Below the pieces are notes generated by a model. The model had not been told where the DNA came from. It searched no databases and saw nothing but the letters and a program-made list of their open reading frames with translations. A stretch of DNA of 64,000 nucleotides, from contig NZ_SPVG01000073.1 in NCBI RefSeq assembly GCF_004614165.1, positions 30,070 to 94,069 on the forward strand, read 5' to 3'. Each line of letters starts with the position of its first letter. Position 1 is the first letter of the stretch. Origin of the DNA: Duganella callida. Its GTDB lineage: Bacteria > Pseudomonadota > Gammaproteobacteria > Burkholderiales > Burkholderiaceae_D. Position numbers and translations under genes: made by a program. Below, piece by piece: positions 57,315 to 64,000 of the stretch.

Positions 57315-59105
57315 ATGCAGCAGATGTTGCTCAAGAATTCAGAGCCCGAGCGTCTGGAGGCCCTGCATCAACTGGGCATCCTGAACACCAACACCAGCGA
57401 GTACTTCGACACCATCACGCGGTTGACGATGGATATGTACAAGGTGGGCGGGTCGTATATCTCGCTGCTGGACAGCGACCGCCAGTGGCTGAAATCGACG
57501 GTGGGCTTCTGCCCGCCGAACACGGAGCGCGACCAGACCTTCTGCAACTACACCATCCAGCAAGCCAGCGTGCTGGTGGTGGAAGACACGCTGCTCGATG
57601 CACGCTTTGTAAGCAACCCGATGGTGACGGGGCCGCAGGCGGTGCGTTTCTATGCCGGCGCGCCGCTGATCACGCCGGAAGGCTATGCCATCGGCGCGCT
57701 GTGCATCATCGATCAGCAGCCGCGCAGCCTGAATGAGGCGGAGCGCGAGCAGTTGGCCAGTCTGGCGGCGCTGGTGATGTCGCACATCACGCTGGGCCGT
57801 GCGGTCGGCCACGTCGATTCGGTCAGCGGCCTGCCGAACAAGTATCAGCTGTTCGAGGATCTGACCACGCAGGCGCGCGACAACAAGGGGCAATACCGCG
57901 TGCTGGCCACTGTCGACATGCCGGATGCGGCCAAGGGCTTCGAAATCATCCGCGTGCTGGGCGCGCCCATGTACGATGAATTGATCCGCGAAGTATCGGC
58001 GCGGCTGACCCGCTTGTTCGAGGGCAGGGCGGCCGTGTACCACCTGACCGACGGCCGTTTCTCGGTGCTGTCGCAGGACGAGAACACGGCGGACTTTGTG
58101 CGCTATCTGCATGGCCTGGAGCCGGAACTGCAGGCGCCGTTCAACAGCCTGAATATTCCGATGGTGCTGCAGACCATAGGCGGCATCGTCGAATTCGACC
58201 TGTGCGCGAATTCGGCCAAGGACGCGCCGCGCAAGGCCGCGGCGGCGATCAATCAGGCGCTGCGCCAGCAGCAGCGCTGGAGCCATTACAGCAACACGGA
58301 AGATGAAAAGCAGAAGCGCGCCTTCCGTCTGCTGAACGATGTCCGCCATGGCATCGCCAATGGCCACTTCGAGCTGGTGTATCAGCCCAAGCATGAGCTG
58401 ATCAGCGGCGCCTGCAGTTCGGCCGAGGCGCTGTTGCGCTGGAATCATTCGGAGCTGGGACCGGTGTCGCCGGCGGAGTTCATCCCGCTGATCGAGAAGA
58501 CCGCGCTGATCGGCCCATTGACCCACTGGGTGATCCGCACGGCGATCCAACAGCTGGGCGCATGGCACGCGGAGGGCAACCGCATCAAGGTGGCGATCAA
58601 TCTGTCGGCCTACAATTTCGAGGAGCCGGACATCGTCGAGCGCCTGGCCGCAACCTGTCGCGAGTTCGGCGTCGATCCGCGTTACGTGGAAATCGAATGC
58701 ACCGAGGGCGTGTGGATGGAAAGCGTCGCCATCCTGAAGGCGCTGCAGGGCATACGCGATCTGGGCATGAGTCTGGCGCTGGACGATTTCGGCACCGGCT
58801 ACAGCAACTTCGCCTATCTGCAGAAGGTGCCGGCCACGGTGGTCAAGGTCGATCAGTCGCTGATCCGCAACGTGCACACCAACCCGCGCGACCAGCGTAT
58901 CGTGCGCTCGCTGATCGGCCTCGCGCGCGAACTCGATTACCAGGTGGTAGCGGAAGGTGTGGAGACCGAGCAGTCGCTGCACATGATACGCGACTGGGGC
59001 TGCGACATCGCCCAGGGCTACCACTTCGCCAAACCCTTGAGCGCGGACGCCTTCCTGGCGCACGCGGTGCAGTACCGGGACAGCCACGTCGCCATCGCCG
59101 CATGA
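57315..59105 (+). CDS. GAF - degenerate GGDEF - EAL cyclic-di-GMP phosphodiesterase
   Basis: 596 residues from the ATG at 57315. A GAF domain (about 25-165; FCNYTIQQASVLVVEDTLLDARF, YAGAPLITPEGYAIGALCIID) is followed by a diguanylate-cyclase-like domain that has lost its active site (TDGRF where GGDEF should be, about 175-330) and an EAL domain (about 350-590). The EAL residues look complete: SAEALLRWNH, NLSAYNF, ECTEGV, ALDDFGTGYSNF, KVDQSL and VVAEGVETEQ, and the end QGYHFAKPL. It should hydrolyse c-di-GMP to pGpG, with the GAF and GGDEF-like domains as sensors. Coupled to the upstream chemoreceptor. Confidence 0.94.
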   Translation: MQQMLLKNSEPERLEALHQLGILNTNTSEYFDTITRLTMDMYKVGGSYISLLDSDRQWLKSTVGFCPPNTERDQTFCNYTIQQASVLVVEDTLLDARFVSNPMVTGPQAVRFYAGAPLITPEGYAIGALCIIDQQPRSLNEAEREQLASLAALVMSHITLGRAVGHVDSVSGLPNKYQLFEDLTTQARDNKGQYRVLATVDMPDAAKGFEIIRVLGAPMYDELIREVSARLTRLFEGRAAVYHLTDGRFSVLSQDENTADFVRYLHGLEPELQAPFNSLNIPMVLQTIGGIVEFDLCANSAKDAPRKAAAAINQALRQQQRWSHYSNTEDEKQKRAFRLLNDVRHGIANGHFELVYQPKHELISGACSSAEALLRWNHSELGPVSPAEFIPLIEKTALIGPLTHWVIRTAIQQLGAWHAEGNRIKVAINLSAYNFEEPDIVERLAATCREFGVDPRYVEIECTEGVWMESVAILKALQGIRDLGMSLALDDFGTGYSNFAYLQKVPATVVKVDQSLIRNVHTNPRDQRIVRSLIGLARELDYQVVAEGVETEQSLHMIRDWGCDIAQGYHFAKPLSADAFLAHAVQYRDSHVAIAA

Positions 59106-59133
59106 AGCCAGTTGCATAGCTTATAATCGGGCG

Positions 59134-60510
59134 ATGCACACGTCACTTCGCCTGATTCCCCTAATGCTGCTGCTGGCCGGATGCGGCGCGTCCAACCAGC
59201 AGCTGATCTCCGCCTGCAAAAGCGGCGACTGGAGCGCCATCGGCCGCGACGATGGCGTGAAGGGCGAGCCGGCCAACTACGCCGAACGCAAGGATTTCTG
59301 CATCGACCACGCCGACAAACCGGCAGCGGCCGATGCTGCCGCGCGCTATCAGGCCGGCTGGTCGCAGGGGAACTGGGACATGTGGCATGGTATCGGCAGC
59401 GTCGACGGCGTGGAAGGCCGGCTTCAGCGCTACGAGGCGCTGGCGTCCACGCAGGCCATGCGCGAGCACAAGACGCCGGGCAACCAGCCGGCCTATGACG
59501 CCGGCTGGACCGAAGGGAATTCGCGTCACTGGGAAAACGTCGGCAAGGATGAAGGCACTGCGGGTTTGCCGTCCACGCAAAAGGAGGCCAACCGCGACAA
59601 GGCCGCCGCCATGCAGTTGCGCTTCGACGCGCAGGCTTACAGCAATGGCTGGCGCGCTGGCAACCGAACCTTCTGGTCGGACGCCGGCATGAGCGATGCG
59701 CGCAATGGCTTGCCGGACGCCGAGTTCCGCAACCGCGCCGCGGCGGCGCGCCGGGCCGGTGTCGATGTCCAGGAGGAGACCTACCGCGCCGCCTGGAACG
59801 CGGAGATCGTCAACTATTGGCGGAATCTGGGCACGCAGGACGCCACCAGCGGCAAGGACTTTGCCGCGCGCAGCCGCGAGGCGAAACAGAAAGGCTTGAA
59901 GATTCACGAGCCGGAATACCGCCAGGCCTGGGAGACGCGGCTGGCCGATCACTGGCGCCAGGCCGGCGCGGACGATGGTTACGGCAAGCCGTTCATGCTG
60001 GAGCAGCGTATCGCCAACGCGGGGCGCGACGGCGTGTTCGTGCTGGCCTCCACCCGCGAACTGTACACGCGCGCCTGGGAGGAGCAGAACGCGCGTTACT
60101 GTCAGCCGGAGAACTCCTTCGAGCGGGGACGCGGCAACGCCGGCATGGCGGTGGAAGTGTGTCGCCCCGAACTACGCAATCAGATGAAACATGCGTATGT
60201 CAGCGGACAGGATTATGCCGTCGCCGAGGTGAAATATCGTCAGGCGGTGGAGGAAGCCAACGACCTGGCCAACCGCGTGCGCGATGCACGCAATCGCCTG
60301 TCGCGAGTGGAGCGCGAGATCCGCGCCAGTCGGGAAGCGAAGGACCGTCCCGTCAATGACGAAACGGCCAGGCAGGACAAGCGCCGCGAGCAGGATCGTC
60401 GTGAACTGAGCGACCACCTGCAGCGCCTGGAGCGGCAGCTCGATGACGCCCGGCGCTGGGCCGAGCGTCACGATCTGCAGATGCAGCGTCTGCGCCGCGA
60501 GATTTATTAG
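59134..60510 (+). CDS. Repeat-built lipoprotein (DUF2799-like)
   Basis: 458 residues. Lipoprotein signal MHTSLRLIPLMLLLAGC with the lipid-attachment Cys at 17. About seven tandem units of about 50-55 residues fill residues 28-350. Each unit has Y-x-x-(G/A)-W near its start, a second aromatic some 8 residues on, then G-x-x-D and a Gly/basic helix. Examples are YQAGWSQGNWDMWHGIG, YDAGWTEGNSRHWENVG and YSNGWRAGNRTFWSDAG. The last about 85 residues are a charged coiled coil (RVRDARNRLSRVEREIRASREAK...). The first and last units keep Cys residues. The DUF2799 family normally has fewer units; function unknown. The end overlaps the convergent receptor gene by 4 bases. Confidence 0.85.
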   Translation: MHTSLRLIPLMLLLAGCGASNQQLISACKSGDWSAIGRDDGVKGEPANYAERKDFCIDHADKPAAADAAARYQAGWSQGNWDMWHGIGSVDGVEGRLQRYEALASTQAMREHKTPGNQPAYDAGWTEGNSRHWENVGKDEGTAGLPSTQKEANRDKAAAMQLRFDAQAYSNGWRAGNRTFWSDAGMSDARNGLPDAEFRNRAAAARRAGVDVQEETYRAAWNAEIVNYWRNLGTQDATSGKDFAARSREAKQKGLKIHEPEYRQAWETRLADHWRQAGADDGYGKPFMLEQRIANAGRDGVFVLASTRELYTRAWEEQNARYCQPENSFERGRGNAGMAVEVCRPELRNQMKHAYVSGQDYAVAEVKYRQAVEEANDLANRVRDARNRLSRVEREIRASREAKDRPVNDETARQDKRREQDRRELSDHLQRLERQLDDARRWAERHDLQMQRLRREIY

Positions 60511-62681
60511 AAGCCCACGGTCGCCGACACCGAAACGGTGCGTGGCGCGCCCAGCACCAGGTAGCCCGAGCCAGGGTAGCCGCCGGCCGAAGCCCAGTAG
60601 CTCTTGTCGGTCAGGTTGTCGATGCGCGCGCGGAAGGTGACGTTGCGGTCGAGGATGCGGGTGGCGTAGCTGGCGCCGACATCCAGACGGGTCCACGATG
60701 GCAATTCCTGCGTGTTGGCGCCATCGGCATACTGCTTGGAGGTGTACACGGTGCGCGCATTCAGGTTCAGGCCATGCACGCCCGGCACATCCCATTCGGC
60801 GCCGAGGTTGAGCTGCGTATCCGGCACGCCGATCACGTCCTTGCCCTGATTCAGACCGCCGGCGGTGACGCGCTGTTTCGCATCCAGCAGGGTCAGACCG
60901 CCCAGCAGGCGCAGGCCGCGCAGCGGCACGCCGTACACGGTCATCTCCAGGCCCTGGTTGCGCTGTTCGCCGAACACGCCGAAGATGCGATCCTTGATGA
61001 AGGCCGATGGCTGGTCGGTGCGGAACAGCGCGGCGGTCGCGCCCAGCGTGCCGTGCTCGTATTTGACGCCGACTTCCTTCTGCTTCGACACGTAAGGATC
61101 GAACACCTGGCCGATGTTGGTGACTTCGCCGGCGGCGGTTGGACCTTGCTGCAGCGCTTCGATGTAGTTCGCATACAGCGACACGCCTTTCACCGGCTTG
61201 TAGACAACACCTGCTACCGGGGTGACTTTGCTCTGATCATAGTGCGACTGGGTAACGCCGGTGTTGTAGTCGTAGCTGTCCGACTTGATGGTCTGGTGGC
61301 GCGCGCCGACAGTCAGCAGCAGCTTATCGTTCAGCATGGACAGCGTATCGGCCAGCGCGTAACTGGACAGGATGGTCTTCGAGGTCAGGTGCGGATCGCT
61401 CAGTACACCGCCGACGAAGAAATCGGGCGTCGGCGCCGCCACGTCGATCGGGCGATAGATGTTGGTGGCCAGGCCGCCGAAAGTGCTGAAGGCATAAGCG
61501 TTTTTCGACTCCGACCAGAACGAGGAGGCGGTGGCGCTGATCGAGTGGCCGATGCTACCGGTGCGCAGCTTGGTGCGCACGCCGATTTCGCCGGTGCGGA
61601 TGTTGTCGTGGCGGGTGTTGTCGAAGCGGTAGGCGTTGGCGCTGCCGTCCACCGCGGTCACGGTCGGTTCCGACAGGCTGTTGTTCTCGTCGCCGCTGCG
61701 GGTGCCGAAAGCGGCCCAGGCCACGCTGTCCTGATTGATGTCGTATTCGCCGCGCACGGTGCCGAAGGTGTCGCGCTCGTTCGAGTGGGTCCAGTTCTGG
61801 GCCCAGCTCTTGTCGCTGTCCGGCGCCGATGGCAGCGGAATGCCGCCGGCCACGGTCACACTTGGACGCGGAGATGTCAGCTTGTGATCCTGATAGCCGA
61901 CATCGGCCGACAGGCGGAAGTCGCGCGCCTGGAAGTCCAGGCCGACCGATGCCACGGTCAGTTCGCGGTGCTCGCGATCGACGCCGGTGTCGCCGTCGCG
62001 GCGCGCGACGTTGACGCGGATGCCGGTGTTGCCGTCGGCGCCGAAGCGGCGGCCGATATCGGCGGCGACGTAACCCTGGCCGCCGGTTTCCACGCCGAGC
62101 GTGACTTCGGTCAGCGGATTATTCGATGCGCGTTTCGGCAGCAGGTTGATCGATCCGCCGATGCCGCCGCCGCCCGGCGCGGCGCCGTTCAGGAAAGAGT
62201 TCGCGCCGCGGAAGACTTCCACGCGCTCCAGCAGCTCCGACGCCACGAACTGGCGCGGCAGAATGCCATACAGGCCGTTGTAGGCCATGTCGTCCGAATT
62301 GACGGCGAAGCCGCGGATCACATACAGCTCCTGGAAGTTGCCGAAGCCGCGCGCCACGCGCACGCCGGGATCGTTCTGCAGCACGTCCGCCACGCTGCGC
62401 GCCTGCTGGTCCTGGATCAGGGCGGAGGTGAAGTTCAGCGTGTTGAACGGGGTGTCCATCATGTCGACGTTACCCAGCAGGCCGACGCGGCCACCGCGCG
62501 CGATCTGGCCGCCGGCGAAGTCGCGGGTCAGTCCATCGGCCGACGCGTCGGCGGAATGGCTGACGACCACGGTTTGTACCTTCTCGTCGGCGCTGCCGGT
62601 CGCGCTTTGGGCGGCGGCGGCGCCCGCAACCAGCAGTGTGGCCAGGGCTAACGGGGTACGTTTCAATTTCGGATTCTGCAT
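60507..62681 (-). CDS. TonB-dependent siderophore receptor
   Basis: 724 residues. Signal peptide (ends AAAAQ), plug domain (about 75-190; DVLQNDPGVRVARGFGNFQELYVIRGF, LLERVEVFRGANSFLNGAAPGGGGIGGSINLLPK) and a 22-strand barrel ending in GF. It belongs to the FhuA/FpvA-like ferri-siderophore receptor group without an N-terminal signalling extension. TonB, ExbB and ExbD supply energy. The upstream region carries Fur-box-like palindromes and is shared with a divergent PepSY reductase, so iron-starvation induction is likely. The siderophore is not deducible; no siderophore synthesis genes are present. Confidence 0.95.
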   Translation of the reverse strand: MQNPKLKRTPLALATLLVAGAAAAQSATGSADEKVQTVVVSHSADASADGLTRDFAGGQIARGGRVGLLGNVDMMDTPFNTLNFTSALIQDQQARSVADVLQNDPGVRVARGFGNFQELYVIRGFAVNSDDMAYNGLYGILPRQFVASELLERVEVFRGANSFLNGAAPGGGGIGGSINLLPKRASNNPLTEVTLGVETGGQGYVAADIGRRFGADGNTGIRVNVARRDGDTGVDREHRELTVASVGLDFQARDFRLSADVGYQDHKLTSPRPSVTVAGGIPLPSAPDSDKSWAQNWTHSNERDTFGTVRGEYDINQDSVAWAAFGTRSGDENNSLSEPTVTAVDGSANAYRFDNTRHDNIRTGEIGVRTKLRTGSIGHSISATASSFWSESKNAYAFSTFGGLATNIYRPIDVAAPTPDFFVGGVLSDPHLTSKTILSSYALADTLSMLNDKLLLTVGARHQTIKSDSYDYNTGVTQSHYDQSKVTPVAGVVYKPVKGVSLYANYIEALQQGPTAAGEVTNIGQVFDPYVSKQKEVGVKYEHGTLGATAALFRTDQPSAFIKDRIFGVFGEQRNQGLEMTVYGVPLRGLRLLGGLTLLDAKQRVTAGGLNQGKDVIGVPDTQLNLGAEWDVPGVHGLNLNARTVYTSKQYADGANTQELPSWTRLDVGASYATRILDRNVTFRARIDNLTDKSYWASAGGYPGSGYLVLGAPRTVSVSATVGF

Positions 62682-62698
62682 GATATTTTTATTAAGTA

Positions 62699-62754
62699 AA
62701 TGAGATTGATTCTCAATTATACTGCATGGCTATTAAATGAGAGTGATTTGCATT
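62699..62754. promoter_or_regulatory. Fur-box-like sites between the receptor and PepSY genes
   Basis: Site 1, AATGAGATTGATTCTCAAT (62699-62717), has perfect TGAGA/TCTCA arms. Site 2, AATGAGAGTGATTTGCATT (62736-62754), is weaker. Both match the AATGANAATNATTNTCATT type of palindrome, and they sit 18 and 55 bases before the receptor start and 39-94 bases before the PepSY start, so both genes are likely Fur-repressed. Confidence 0.75.
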
Positions 62755-62792
62755 ATCATTGTGGCTTCAGTAATGTCACCGCGATTTCAAAA

Positions 62793-64000
62793 ATGACACC
62801 AAGCAACGTCCGCCGCTGGGCATGGATACATAAGTGGAGCAGCCTGGTCTGCACCGTCTTCATGCTGCTGCTGTGCGTTACCGGCCTGCCGCTGATTTAT
62901 CACCATGAGATCGACCACTTGCTGGGTAACGCCATCGAGGCGCCGGAACTGCCGGCCGGCACCCCCAAGGCCAGCCTGGATGACGTCATCGCGGCCGGCA
63001 AGACGCTGTACCCGAACAAGATCGCCATGTATCTGTCGCAGGAGCCGGACGACACCAGCATGTGGTTCCTGACCATGGGCGACAATCCGACCGATGAGAA
63101 ATTCAAATCCATCGCCATCGACGCGCGCACCGCCAAGGTGCTGGGCGAGCCGAGCTTCGAAGGTAGCTTTCTGGGCGTGATGTTCCATTTGCACGTGGAC
63201 CTGTACGCCGGGTTATGGGGCAAGCTGTTCCTCGGTTTCATGGGCCTGCTGCTGGTGATCGCGATCATCTCGGGTGTGGTGTTGTACGCGCCATTCATGC
63301 GCAAGCTGGAATTCGGCGAGGTGCGGCGCGAGCGCGGTCCGCGCGTCAAATGGCTGGACCTGCACAATATGCTGGGCATCGTCACGCTGACCTGGGCGCT
63401 GGTGGTGGGCGCCACCGGCATGATCAATACCTGGGCCGATCTGCTGCTGAAGTACTGGCAGTACACCGAGATGGCGCAAATGGTGGCGCCGTACAAGGGC
63501 ATGCCGCCGCCGAAGCAACTGGGCTCGATGCAGCAATCGCTGGAGCACGCGGTGGCGCGCGAGCCGGGCATGAAGATCGGCTTCGTCGCCTTCCCCGGCA
63601 CGCCGTTCACCAGCGAGCATCACTACGGGATTTTCATGCGCGGTGATACGGCGCTGACCTCGCGTTTGTACAAGCCGGTGCTGATCGATGCACAGACCAC
63701 CGAGATCACCGACAGCCGCGAGCTGCCCTGGTATCTGACCGGTTTGCTGATTTCGCAGCCGCTGCACTTCGGCGACTACGGCGGCGCGTGGATGCAGTTC
63801 CTGTGGGCGGCGCTCGATGTGATCACCATCTTCGTGCTGGGCAGCGGCCTGTATCTGTGGCTGAAGCGGGGCGCGCCCGCGCCCGCGCGCCCCGCGGGGG
63901 AGGGAGAAGAAATGGGGGGGCCGGTGGTGGCGGCGCGGGGCCCCGCAGGCGCAGCCCCCGGAGCGGGCCCGGCCTGCGGAAGTGGGGGGCGCCCCACCCA
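62793..64000 (+). CDS. PepSY-associated membrane protein (ferric-siderophore reductase type), 3' end cut by the window
   Basis: At least 402 residues, no stop before the window ends. The start MTPSNVRRWAWIHKWSSLVCTVFMLLLCVTGLPLIYHHEIDHLLG and the PepSY_TM layout (four membrane segments, periplasmic PepSY domains, SFLGVMFHLHVDLYAGLWGKLFLGFMGLLLVIAIISGVVLY, LHNMLGIVTLTWALVVGATGMINTW) identify it. Relatives such as FpvG and PiuB reduce ferric siderophores at the inner membrane, fitting its divergence from a siderophore receptor. After VLGSGLYLWLKR (about residue 359) the translation becomes Gly/Ala/Pro-rich and unlike relatives; this end of the sequence may be unreliable. Confidence 0.88.
   Translation, partial: MTPSNVRRWAWIHKWSSLVCTVFMLLLCVTGLPLIYHHEIDHLLGNAIEAPELPAGTPKASLDDVIAAGKTLYPNKIAMYLSQEPDDTSMWFLTMGDNPTDEKFKSIAIDARTAKVLGEPSFEGSFLGVMFHLHVDLYAGLWGKLFLGFMGLLLVIAIISGVVLYAPFMRKLEFGEVRRERGPRVKWLDLHNMLGIVTLTWALVVGATGMINTWADLLLKYWQYTEMAQMVAPYKGMPPPKQLGSMQQSLEHAVAREPGMKIGFVAFPGTPFTSEHHYGIFMRGDTALTSRLYKPVLIDAQTTEITDSRELPWYLTGLLISQPLHFGDYGGAWMQFLWAALDVITIFVLGSGLYLWLKRGAPAPARPAGEGEEMGGPVVAARGPAGAAPGAGPACGSGGRPT

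Overview
The window looks like chromosomal DNA from a high-GC betaproteobacterium of the Oxalobacteraceae type (Massilia/Duganella/Janthinobacterium-like). The reasons are protein-level resemblance throughout, the gene orders selO-msrB-yciB-bolA-parvulin and ygfZ/mltG-tmk-holB-pilZ-tatD, a PEP-CTERM protein, abundant methyl-accepting chemotaxis proteins, and scattered GGGG(T/A)CAG-ended palindromes with a REP-associated transposase. No rRNA, tRNA, CRISPR array, prophage or plasmid feature was seen. The assignment is inference from gene content, not from a marker gene.

Layout. 1-3.1 kb: the 3' part of ycaO and, convergent to it, a response regulator with a TPR tail. 3.3-7.4 kb: purL, followed by a perfect 32-bp-stem hairpin. 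7.5-12.9 kb, minus strand: an AlkD-like glycosylase, then a stress and envelope run reading selO-msrB-yciB-bolA and two tandem parvulin isomerases, each isomerase with its own terminator. 12.9-16.4 kb: an acyl-CoA ligase and a transmembrane chemoreceptor. 16.5-18.4 kb: a MarR regulator and a DHA2 efflux pump under a clear palindromic operator. 18.4-23.8 kb: an 84-bp perfect palindrome, a DUF4197 protein, and an accessory chemosensory operon made of a soluble double-PAS receptor, CheR, CheD and a triple-CheW protein. No CheA, CheY or CheB gene is nearby.

24.1-36.5 kb is a lipid-catabolism region: a FadB/FadJ-type bifunctional enzyme, then after an interruption a seven-gene operon (thiolase, acyl-CoA dehydrogenase, Dabb protein, SDR, MDR reductase, SDR, GNAT). 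The promoters of the two units share a near-identical palindrome at the same distance from the -10 box, which suggests one common repressor. The interruption (26.4-29.8 kb) holds a PEP-CTERM protein, a RAYT transposase flanked by its own REP sequences, and an MHS-family transporter. 36.5-39.6 kb: an orphan flaG with a sigma-28-like promoter, then a PLP decarboxylase overlapping a helical/ATP-grasp ligase gene, a candidate uncharacterised amine-forming and amide-forming pair.

39.6-46.9 kb is housekeeping: NRDE and DUF4936 proteins, YgfZ, MltG, Tmk, HolB, PilZ, a KfrA-type DNA-binding protein, TatD and an ankyrin protein. 46.9-48.8 kb: an RsbQ-like hydrolase divergent from an arginine-methyltransferase-like enzyme. 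49-55.5 kb: envelope genes (phospholipase A, a small barrel, a porin-like barrel, a membrane acyltransferase) around a stand-alone elongation factor G. 55.6-59.1 kb: a chemoreceptor one base upstream of a GAF/degenerate-GGDEF/EAL phosphodiesterase. 59.1-64 kb: a lipoprotein built of about seven repeats, then a TonB-dependent siderophore receptor divergent from a PepSY membrane reductase across Fur-box-like sequences. The last about 130 bases have anomalous composition.
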